From the NCBI GenBank assembly GCA_002254385.1, contig NJDO01000088.1, forward strand, positions 1 to 9,763: 9,763 nucleotides of DNA, given 5' to 3'. Origin of the DNA: Thermoplasmatales archaeon ex4484_6. Lineage in GTDB: Archaea; Thermoplasmatota; Penumbrarchaeia; Penumbrarchaeales; Penumbrarchaeaceae. This document shows, in pieces, positions 1 to 5,975 of the stretch; within the stretch, counting starts at the first letter, position 1, and each line of letters begins with the position of its first letter. The notes under the pieces were generated by a model. It saw only the letters and a list, made by a program, of their open reading frames with translations. It was not told the DNA's origin and made no database searches. Made by a program: the position numbers and the translations under genes.

Positions 1-1464
1 ATGAAACCCGGGCTCTTCAGGATGAAGTGGCTAATGGAAGCTCTGGGATTTCCGCAGATGTCCATTCCGTCGATCCACGTGGCCGGAACCAATGGAAAGG
101 GTTCCACCTGCGCCATGGTGGATGCGATCATGTCCTCCTTCGACGTGAGGAGGGGGCTCTATACCTCTCCCCACCTGCAAAGGTTGACGGAACGCATGGT
201 GTTCGACGGGAAGGAGGTCGAGGAAGGGGAGCTCCGTGACGCTCTTGACCACATCTTCGGGATCATAGACGGGAAACCCTCGAAAAACGGGGAGCCGACC
301 TATTTCGAGATCCTCACAGCGGCCTTCTTTCATCTTTCTAGTGAAAGAGGATCCGACCTGAACATCGTGGAGGTGGGCATGGGAGGAAGGCTGGATGCCA
401 CGAACATCCTCGAACCTGCCGCCTGCGCCATCACATCGATCTCCCTGGACCATCAGGAGCATCTCGGGGAGGAGGAGTACACGATCGCCAGGGAGAAGGG
501 GGGCATAATACATCCATCGACACCGGTGGTGATAGGCCCCCTTCACATGGAAGGAGACGAAGGCAGGAGGGCCCTGCGGGGCCTTCTCGAGATATGCACG
601 TTCAACGGATGCCCGACAATACTCCTCAGTTCCGAGGAGGGTTCGGAGGAAGGCATGGAGATGCTGCGTTCCAGCGGAGTCCCCGATGGAAGGCTGCTCG
701 TTGTGGAGGGTTCGGTCAAGGATGGGAGGACCTTTGCCCGCATATCAACGGCTCCGGTAGTGGAGGATGGCCCCTTCGCTGATGTTTTCCAGCTGATGGA
801 CACATTGCTTCCCGGTGATTTCTCGACACCTCTTCTTGGGCTGCATCAGGCATACAACATGGCGGCCAGCATATGCCTTTCGCTGCTCTCTCTCCCCTCG
901 GCAAGGTCCCATCTCCGCCTGAAGGAAGGAGACAGGGGGGCCCTGAATGACCTGATAGACGGGTCCCACGGGGAACTCCTGAAGGACCCCGGGACGGAAA
1001 GGATGGCGGAGCTGATCAGGGAGGGATTGGGCAGAACACGTATTCCCGGAAGGATGGAAAGGTTGACCTCCAATGACGTTGAGATCATCTACGATGGCGG
1101 ACACAACTCACAGGCTGCCGGGTCACTTGCATCCACCTTTCAGCTAATCCACCCCGGGAAGAAGGCCCCGATGCTCTTCACGATGAAGTCCGACAAGGAT
1201 CCCGTATCGTACCTTGCCAATACGAGCAAGATACTTTCTTCCCTGGTGATCACGGAATTGAAGGAGGGAGGAATGTCCACCGTGGACATGGCCAGAGCGG
1301 CAGCTTCCCTTGGAGATGAAGGGTTCGACATCCACATCAGACCCGACATGGATTCGGCCCTTGCTCTATGGGGACGGTTGACAGAGGAGGACTCGATCGG
1401 TATTGCAGGAGGAAGCTTCTACCTCTATGAACCGTTGATGAAATGGCTCAGAAGGCCCAGGTAA
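1..1464 (+). CDS. folC: Folylpolyglutamate synthase / dihydrofolate synthase (FolC-type Mur ligase), 5'-partial
   Basis: This ATP-dependent cytosolic ligase adds glutamate to (dihydro)pteroate or folate. Visible in the 487 codons: the P-loop AGTNGKGST (28-36), YTSPHL (54-59), EVGMGGRLDATN (124-135), the LDH motif (149-151), the REKGGII segment (164-170) whose lysine (K166) is the carbamylated residue in the family, and the C-terminal-domain DGGHN (365-369; usually DGAHN). The first ATG is also base 1 of the window. FolC proteins normally carry 15-20 more residues before the GL-R segment seen at residues 4-7, so the true start is probably upstream and this Met internal. Even so the protein is longer than the usual 420-440 residues; extra sequence lies around residues 185-270 and 300-335. 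Its 3' end overlaps the convergent flavoprotein gene by 17 bases. The family is firm; the natural substrate in an archaeon (folate versus a modified pterin) cannot be told. Confidence 0.9.
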   Translation: MKPGLFRMKWLMEALGFPQMSIPSIHVAGTNGKGSTCAMVDAIMSSFDVRRGLYTSPHLQRLTERMVFDGKEVEEGELRDALDHIFGIIDGKPSKNGEPTYFEILTAAFFHLSSERGSDLNIVEVGMGGRLDATNILEPAACAITSISLDHQEHLGEEEYTIAREKGGIIHPSTPVVIGPLHMEGDEGRRALRGLLEICTFNGCPTILLSSEEGSEEGMEMLRSSGVPDGRLLVVEGSVKDGRTFARISTAPVVEDGPFADVFQLMDTLLPGDFSTPLLGLHQAYNMAASICLSLLSLPSARSHLRLKEGDRGALNDLIDGSHGELLKDPGTERMAELIREGLGRTRIPGRMERLTSNDVEIIYDGGHNSQAAGSLASTFQLIHPGKKAPMLFTMKSDKDPVSYLANTSKILSSLVITELKEGGMSTVDMARAAASLGDEGFDIHIRPDMDSALALWGRLTEEDSIGIAGGSFYLYEPLMKWLRRPR

Positions 1465-2529
1465 CCCATTCTCTCCCTCCAATTGCCAGTTTCAGGGTGC
1501 CCTTGAGATTCCTCCTCAGTTCGGGCCTCCTCCACACCTCCTTCACGAGTTCGGCCTTCCTCAACGTCCAGATATCACGCCCTCTGACGAGAGAGGTCAG
1601 TGCATCGAGTGCCTCATCGCTCAGGCCGGAAAGGAATCTGTTCCTGTCAAGGTTCATTGGCGTGAACGCGGGATGCTCTCTCATCCTGTTCTCCCAGCTC
1701 TCGAGCGCCTTCTCATCACCCGAGAGGGATCTTGAGATGGCCTGGCCCCCTTCCTTTCCCGAAAAAAGGGCACCTACGATCCCCCCCTTGGACACCGGAT
1801 TGGTGAATCCACCCGCATCTCCGACGAGGATGGCGCTTTCATCCACTCTCACCTTCCCCATCCCCGATACGGGGATCGGACCGCCGTGATGGGACCTGAT
1901 GCGGTTCCTGTCGATATTCAATGTCGACAGCACCCATTCAAGCTCCCTGACCGGATCCCCGTATGTGACCACACCGGCGTTCACCTCGTCTCCCCGCGGA
2001 AAGTACCATCCGTATCCCCCACGGAGAGAGGCGGTGACGAGAAACATGAGCTTCCCGGAATCATCCCCGATACCGAGCTTCACCTCCAGGGCCCTCATGA
2101 AGGTCATGTTCGTCTCTCCGACAACCTGCTCTATCAGGGATAAATCCTATATTGCCTTTTCCATAAGAACCTGCACAAACAGATTGCCTGCCCCGACTGT
2201 GGGGTCACTGGCCGGAGAAGCTCCTCATCGAAAAGGTCCCTTTTTAAATTGAATCCACTGACACTCGTGTATATCTCATCCCCCGAACGCGACCTGATCC
2301 TCCATCCCTCGATCCGGCCCTTGATCCATGGTCCCTGATGATCGAGGCCGGATAACCTCATGGTCCTTTCGGATATCGCCTCACCGCATCTGATGGGGGT
2401 TCCCGGATGAACGTTCGAGTCCAGGAGCAGGACATCATGCCCACCTGCCGAGAGCACCTCCGCAGCGCTCGAACCTGCCGGCCCCCCACCTATCACAATC
2501 ACATCTCTGACCGGTCGATCATCTGGCAA
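1448..2529 (-). pseudogene. Broken geranylgeranyl-reductase-family FAD oxidoreductase
   Basis: Intact members hydrogenate geranylgeranyl chains of archaeal membrane lipids using FAD. The N-terminal piece (2529 to about 2212) has the Rossmann motif GGGPAG (14-19), PIRCGE (45-50) and the F-LKRDLFDEEL segment. The C-terminal piece (down to 1448) has GGYGWYFPRGD, VGDAGGF and NPVSKGGI. The pieces are in different frames. Adding one base in CCGGCC at 2210-2215 joins them and gives DPTVGAGNLFVQ, which fits the usual 'AGA' strand after FDEEL. That frame then meets TAG at 2147-2149 and resumes as DLSLIEQVV. Between FDEEL and GYGWYF only about 67 codons remain, where relatives as I remember them have nearly 100; the missing part carries the (A)DG FAD motif. 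Flanking sequence is undecayed, so the damage looks recent (or is an assembly error). The start is TTG at 2529-2527: a TGA lies ten codons upstream in frame. TAG as a sense codon is unlikely, since the peptidase gene here ends in TAG. Confidence 0.82.
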
Positions 2530-2535
2530 GGATTT

Positions 2536-2540
2536 CCTCC
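2536..2540 (-). promoter_or_regulatory. Shine-Dalgarno GGAGG that selects a TTG start
   Basis: On the minus strand GGAGG is followed by AAATCC and then TTG (2529-2527), a spacing of 6 bases. No ATG or GTG lies between this TTG and the upstream in-frame TGA, and the Rossmann fold begins nine residues later. The TTG is therefore the best start for the flavoprotein gene. An ATG at 2522-2520 is out of frame. Confidence 0.7.
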
Positions 2541-2604
2541 ACGGGGTTCGACAATATCATGCTGCAATATCCTCTTTACCGTCCGCCATTTCCGGTGAGG
2601 ATGC

Positions 2605-2615
2605 GGGTTAAACCC
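2605..2615. repeat. Small perfect inverted repeat GGGTT-A-AACCC
   Basis: Five-base arms are separated by one base, 76-86 bases upstream of the flavoprotein TTG start and downstream of the small ORF. It could be an operator half-site pair for a regulator of the flavoprotein gene, but an 11-base palindrome is also expected by chance at this scale. No second copy was seen in the window. Confidence 0.25.
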
Positions 2616-2662
2616 ATATCTAACAATCTTCCCGGAACTTCCCGCAAGAACGATTCCAATGC

Positions 2663-2794
2663 TCAATCATCGAAGATATCCTTGATATAACTGGTCCCCG
2701 GAAAACCGTCAGAGTTCCTGTACTCCGAGCTTATGTAGAAACATTTCATCTGCAGGGAGTACAGACTGCTGTCGGACATTATCAACCGGCTCAT
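2663..2794 (-). CDS. Small hypothetical protein, 43 residues
   Basis: I do not recognise this protein. It starts MSRLIMSD and ends KDIFDD, is rich in Ser, Tyr and Asp, has one cysteine, and shows no membrane segment or metal-binding pair. Support for coding: by hand count about 30 of 43 third codon positions are G or C, against about 13 first and 16 second positions, the bias expected of a gene here. The ATG (2794-2792) is preceded by GGTGG at 2804-2800 (spacing 5). A consensus archaeal TATA box on the same strand (2837-2828) would place transcription start about 10-15 bases before the ATG. The frame is closed by TAA only 12 codons upstream, so it is not the tail of a larger intact gene. It could be a genuine small protein, a gene remnant, or a leader ORF of the flavoprotein gene 133 bases downstream. 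Confidence 0.5.
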   Translation of the reverse strand: MSRLIMSDSSLYSLQMKCFYISSEYRNSDGFPGTSYIKDIFDD

Positions 2795-2827
2795 ACCGTC
2801 CACCTTCGAGTTCAATGATTCTGGCGC

Positions 2828-2837
2828 TTATATAAAG
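2828..2837 (-). promoter_or_regulatory. Archaeal TATA box (CTTTATATAA), minus-strand promoter
   Basis: Read on the minus strand the site contains TTTATATA, matching the archaeal box A consensus. It is preceded by the purine-rich GAGAAAG, a plausible BRE. A start site about 25 bases downstream falls near 2803-2807, just ahead of the small ORF. The core TTATATAA is itself palindromic, so weak plus-strand use toward the thiolase operon is possible, but that would give a leader of about 95 bases. Confidence 0.55.
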
Positions 2838-2898
2838 CTTTCTCGTTTCCAGCCCCCTTTCTCCACATGGATGTTATGAATGCCGCGTATTCAGGAAA

Positions 2899-2907
2899 TG
2901 TTTTATC
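2899..2907 (+). promoter_or_regulatory. Candidate TATA box for the thiolase operon
   Basis: TGTTTTATC preceded by AGGAAA (BRE-like) lies about 50 bases before the thiolase ATG. Transcription from it would start near 2930 and give a leader of about 25 bases that still includes the GGAAGGG ribosome-binding site at 2943-2949. The match to the TATA consensus is only fair. The stronger box at 2828-2837 is the alternative. Confidence 0.35.
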
Positions 2908-2954
2908 AAGGCTTCACAATACCCTGCCGTTTTTCTCCTAACGGAAGGGATATC

Positions 2955-4142
2955 ATGAGACGAGTGGTGATAGTATCGGCTGTCCGGACAGCACAGGGAA
3001 AGTTTGCGGGAGCCTTGAAGGAGCTGAAAGCGGTGGATCTGGGTGCCGCAGCAATCAAGGCTGCCCTTGAAAGGATAGATCTTGAGCCGAACATGGTCGA
3101 TGAGGTCATCATGGGAAATGTGGTGTCGGCAGGACAGGGGCAGAACGTTGCGAGACAGGCCGCCATAAAGGCTGGAATACCCGTTGAGGTGGGGGCTTTT
3201 CATATTGACAAAGTATGCGGATCATCATTGAAGGCCGTGGTGCTCGGTACCCAGGCGATAAGATGCGGCGATGGCGACATCATCGTTGCCGGGGGTATGG
3301 AGTCCATGTCCAACTGCCCCTATGTCCTCGACAAGGCAAGGTTCGGGTACCGTCTCTTCGACGGAAAGCTCATAGATTCCATGGTCCATGACGGACTCTG
3401 GGATGTGTACAACGATTTCCACATGGGCATGACAGGAGAGATAATCGCCGAGAAATGCGATCTCACCAGGGAAGAGATAGATGAGTTCGCCGTATGGAGT
3501 CACAGAAAGGCGGCCCGGGCGACGGAAGAGGGGCTTTTCAGGGATGAGATCGTGCCGATAGAGATCCCCCAGAGAAAGGGAGACCCGATCATATTCGACA
3601 GGGATGAAGGGATACGATACGATGCCTCGGAGGAGAAGATGGCGAAGCTTAAACCATTCTTCAAGGAAGGTGGTGTTGTCACAGCCGGAAATTCGTCCCA
3701 GATCACGGATGGGGCCTCGGCCGTTGTCCTCATGAGCGAGGAGAAGGCACTTGAGTTGGGGCTCGAACCACTGGCAGTGGTCAAGGAATACAATACTGTG
3801 GGTGTCCGGCCCGAACTGGTGATGTATGCTGTTGTACCCGGAGTGGAGAAGCTGCTTGCCAAGGCCGGTCTTACGATGGATGATATCGACCTCGTGGAGC
3901 ACAATGAGGCGTTCTCCTCGGCCTCGGTGGCGCTCATGAAGGAGCACAACATTCCAAGAGAGAAATTCAATGTCCACGGCGGAGCCGTTGCCATTGGCCA
4001 CCCCATAGGCTCGAGCGGAAGCAGGATACTCGTCACACTTGTCCATGCAATGAAGCGGTACGGCAAGGACAGAGGTCTTGCCACAATATGTCTCGGCGGC
4101 GGGAATGCCGTCAGCATGATAGTCGAAAGATACGTGAGGTGA
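2955..4142 (+). CDS. atoB: Thiolase (acetyl-CoA C-acetyltransferase type)
   Basis: This cytosolic enzyme condenses two acetyl-CoA to acetoacetyl-CoA or, in reverse, cleaves 3-ketoacyl-CoA. The 395 residues match family length. Catalytic set: acyl-carrying Cys88 in KVCGSS, Asn317 in NEAF, His349 in GHPIG, and Cys379 in CLGGG. GGMESMS (112-118) and AGNSSQITDGAS are further signatures. A His replaces the common Asn in the NGGA segment (HGGA), and Asp precedes KVCG where Asn is usual; neither touches the catalytic residues. An in-frame ATG at 2880 would add 25 residues, but thiolases begin at the M-RRVVIVSAVRT strand, and GGAAGGG sits 5 bases before the ATG at 2955, so I chose 2955. It is the first gene of a three-gene operon, and its stop overlaps the ribosome-binding site of the next gene. 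Chain-length preference cannot be read from sequence. Confidence 0.95.
   Translation: MRRVVIVSAVRTAQGKFAGALKELKAVDLGAAAIKAALERIDLEPNMVDEVIMGNVVSAGQGQNVARQAAIKAGIPVEVGAFHIDKVCGSSLKAVVLGTQAIRCGDGDIIVAGGMESMSNCPYVLDKARFGYRLFDGKLIDSMVHDGLWDVYNDFHMGMTGEIIAEKCDLTREEIDEFAVWSHRKAARATEEGLFRDEIVPIEIPQRKGDPIIFDRDEGIRYDASEEKMAKLKPFFKEGGVVTAGNSSQITDGASAVVLMSEEKALELGLEPLAVVKEYNTVGVRPELVMYAVVPGVEKLLAKAGLTMDDIDLVEHNEAFSSASVALMKEHNIPREKFNVHGGAVAIGHPIGSSGSRILVTLVHAMKRYGKDRGLATICLGGGNAVSMIVERYVR
4136..4142 (+). promoter_or_regulatory. Shine-Dalgarno GAGGTGA overlapping the thiolase stop
   Basis: The motif includes the TGA of the thiolase gene. Two in-frame ATGs follow, at 4145 (2 bases away) and 4148 (5 bases away). 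The spacing favours 4148 as the dehydrogenase start. The overlap suggests coupled translation. Confidence 0.65.
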
Positions 4143-4147
4143 ACATG

Positions 4148-5005
4148 ATGGAAATAAGGAAGATCGCGGTCATAGGAGCGGGGCAGATGGGGCACGGCAT
4201 CGCACTGGTCAGTGCCCAGGCAGGATATGATGTCATATTGAACGACATAAAAGAGGAGTTCGTGCAGGGCGGCCTGAAGAGGATAGAGAAGTCCCTCCTT
4301 CGCTCCGTCGATAAGGGGCGCATCGATGAAGAAACAAAGAACGAAACCCTCGGAAGGATTACAGGAACGACCTCTCTTCAGGATCTGAAGGATGCGGATC
4401 TCGTCATAGAAGCCATATTCGAGAATGCCCGTGTGAAGAAAGAGCTGTTCACCGATCTTGATGGCATATGCGGCGAGAAATGCATATTCGCATCCAATAC
4501 ATCGACCATTCCCATCACCGATCTGGCGTCGGCGACCGGTCGTCCGGAGAGGTTCATCGGAATGCACTTCATGAATCCGGTCCCCGTCATGAAGCTGGTC
4601 GAGGTGATAAGGGGAATGAGGACCGATGAGGAGACCACGACGACCATCAAGGAGATCGCCGAGAAGATGGGAAAGGTCCCCATCGAGGTGAATGACAGTC
4701 CCGGTTTCGTATCCAACAGGGTTCTTCTTCCGATGATCAACGAGGCCATCTACTGCCTATACGAGGGAGTGGGGACCCCGGAAGCCATTGATGGCGTCAT
4801 GAAGCTTGGAATGAATCATCCCATGGGGCCGCTTGCACTGGCTGATCTGATAGGACTTGATGTATGTCTGAACATCATGAACGTCCTGTATGAAGGTTTC
4901 AACGATTCCAAGTACAGACCCTGCCCTCTTCTGAAAAAGATGGTCCAGGCAGGAATGCTGGGAAGGAAGACAGGCAAGGGTTTCTACGATTACGGCAGGG
5001 AGTGA
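4148..5005 (+). CDS. hbd: 3-Hydroxybutyryl-CoA dehydrogenase
   Basis: This enzyme interconverts acetoacetyl-CoA (3-ketoacyl-CoA) and 3-hydroxybutyryl-CoA with NAD(H). The 285 residues are the normal length of the single-domain-pair enzyme. The Rossmann loop is GAGQMG (10-15), and the acidic Asp33 at the end of the second strand favours NAD over NADP. The catalytic residues align with the human short-chain enzyme: Ser119 in SNTS, His140 in MHFMNPVP, Glu152 in KLVEV, and Asn190 in VSNR. The C-terminal helical domain shows MNHPMGPLALAD and the closing GRKTGKGFYDY. It is a stand-alone protein, not fused to an enoyl-CoA hydratase as in FadB-type and many archaeal bifunctional enzymes. It begins 5 bases after the thiolase stop; an alternative ATG at 4145 would add one residue. 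The following hydratase gene starts 6 bases after its stop, with GGAGTGA (4999-5005) as that gene's ribosome-binding site. Confidence 0.95.
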   Translation: MEIRKIAVIGAGQMGHGIALVSAQAGYDVILNDIKEEFVQGGLKRIEKSLLRSVDKGRIDEETKNETLGRITGTTSLQDLKDADLVIEAIFENARVKKELFTDLDGICGEKCIFASNTSTIPITDLASATGRPERFIGMHFMNPVPVMKLVEVIRGMRTDEETTTTIKEIAEKMGKVPIEVNDSPGFVSNRVLLPMINEAIYCLYEGVGTPEAIDGVMKLGMNHPMGPLALADLIGLDVCLNIMNVLYEGFNDSKYRPCPLLKKMVQAGMLGRKTGKGFYDYGRE

Positions 5006-5011
5006 TCGAAA

Positions 5012-5791
5012 ATGACCTACGAAAATTTGATAATCGAACGTGACGAGGGCGTGGCGGTTGTAAGGATAAACCGTCCGTCGGCCCTCAACGCGCTGAATCT
5101 GGATACCATCAAGGAACTCACCGAAGTCGTGAGGGAGATGGAGGAGGATACGAACCTCAAGGTCGTTGTCCTGACTGGTGAGGGGAAGGCGTTCATCGCA
5201 GGTGCGGATATCAAACAGATGGCGGGTTTCACACCTCTCGAAGCAAGAAGGTTCGCCGGCATGGGGCATCATCTCCTTGATATGGTGGAAGCATCCAGAA
5301 TGCCGTACATCGCAGCGGTGAACGGCTTTGCACTGGGGGGAGGATGCGAGGTGATGATGGCCTGCGATATCGTGCTTGCTTCAACGAAGGCCAAGATAGG
5401 GCAGCCCGAGATAAACCTCGGGATAAGCCCCGGATTCGGAGGAACGCAGAGACTTACGAGACACGTTGGAAGGTTCAAAGCGAAGGAGCTCCTTCTCACG
5501 GGTGACAGCATCACGGCCGATGAAGCTCTCGAGCTGGGCCTCGTCAACAGGGTGGTGGAGCCGGACCTGCTGATGGATGAGGCCATGGAGCTTGCACGGA
5601 AGATCGCTTCAAAATCAGCGGTGCAGACAGCGTTCATAAAGGATCTGGTGAACAGGGGAGCCGACATAGACCTCTCGACAGCAAATGCTCTCGAGATATC
5701 CTACTTCTCCTCTTCATTCTCGACCCATGACCAGAAGGAGGGAATGAGGGCATTCATGGAGAAGAGGAAGCCGGAGTTCAAGGATGAATGA
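5012..5791 (+). CDS. crt: Enoyl-CoA hydratase (crotonase)
   Basis: This enzyme hydrates trans-2-enoyl-CoA (crotonyl-CoA) to 3-hydroxyacyl-CoA and the reverse. At 259 residues it is a full-length crotonase-fold protein. Both catalytic acids are present with the classical 20-residue spacing: Glu113 in GGGCEV and Glu133 in GQPEI. The oxyanion hole is formed by the GAD segment (64-66) and the GGG loop (109-111). GISPGFGGTQRL and the C-terminal KRKPEF are family hallmarks. Having both glutamates points to a true hydratase rather than an isomerase or another crotonase-fold enzyme. It is the last gene of the operon. About 110 bases of non-coding sequence and then a new promoter follow, so the peptidase gene downstream is probably a separate unit. 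Confidence 0.95.
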   Translation: MTYENLIIERDEGVAVVRINRPSALNALNLDTIKELTEVVREMEEDTNLKVVVLTGEGKAFIAGADIKQMAGFTPLEARRFAGMGHHLLDMVEASRMPYIAAVNGFALGGGCEVMMACDIVLASTKAKIGQPEINLGISPGFGGTQRLTRHVGRFKAKELLLTGDSITADEALELGLVNRVVEPDLLMDEAMELARKIASKSAVQTAFIKDLVNRGADIDLSTANALEISYFSSSFSTHDQKEGMRAFMEKRKPEFKDE

Positions 5792-5855
5792 ACATCACCC
5801 CATGCTGTCCCGATGACCGCTCGAAGGAATGCCATACACCGATGGAGATCCTTCC

Positions 5856-5870
5856 CCGGTGACATACCGG
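5856..5870 (+). repeat. Short inverted repeat CCGGT-GACAT-ACCGG after the operon
   Basis: A five-base-pair stem with a five-base loop lies 65 bases after the hydratase stop. It could form a weak hairpin at the 3' end of the operon transcript. Archaeal terminators usually need a T tract; the nearest one (five T, 5902-5906) lies 31 bases further on and is better explained as part of the next promoter. Confidence 0.25.
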
Positions 5871-5894
5871 AAAGCCCTTGGGCCACCCGGTCCC

Positions 5895-5909
5895 GGAAAC
5901 CTTTTTACA
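5895..5909 (+). promoter_or_regulatory. Candidate archaeal promoter (BRE plus TATA) for the peptidase gene
   Basis: GGAAAC (5895-5900) resembles a BRE and is followed directly by CTTTTTACA (5901-5909) as a TATA-like box. Transcription would begin near 5930, giving a leader of about 45 bases. A second weak box, CTATTAT near 5925-5931, would give a leader of about 20 bases. The GGTAGTGAT just before the ATG at 5976 can serve as ribosome-binding site. Confidence 0.4.
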
Positions 5910-5975
5910 CTCAATCAGTAAATTCTATTATCCCCTGCACCGGTATCCTGATGACGGTTCACGGGTAGTGATGTC

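Noticed and set aside
2147..2149. TAG read as pyrrolysine in the reductase gene
   Set aside because: A separate frameshift and a missing family motif would remain unexplained, and the peptidase gene in the same window uses TAG as its ordinary stop.
1886..2252. Plus-strand open frames of 85 and 117 codons opposite the reductase gene
   Set aside because: Shadows of the minus-strand flavoprotein gene, whose motifs (GDAGGF, FPRGD) are clearly encoded on the other strand.
2880..2954. In-frame ATG that would extend the thiolase by 25 residues
   Set aside because: Thiolases start at the first beta strand, encoded from 2955, and a good ribosome-binding site (GGAAGGG) precedes that ATG. The added residues look non-coding and overlap the likely promoter.
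3225..4567. Long minus-strand open frames opposite the thiolase and hbd genes (273 and 355 codons)
   Set aside because: They are antisense shadows of genes with complete catalytic motifs; their translations show no recognisable domain and no ribosome-binding site was found.
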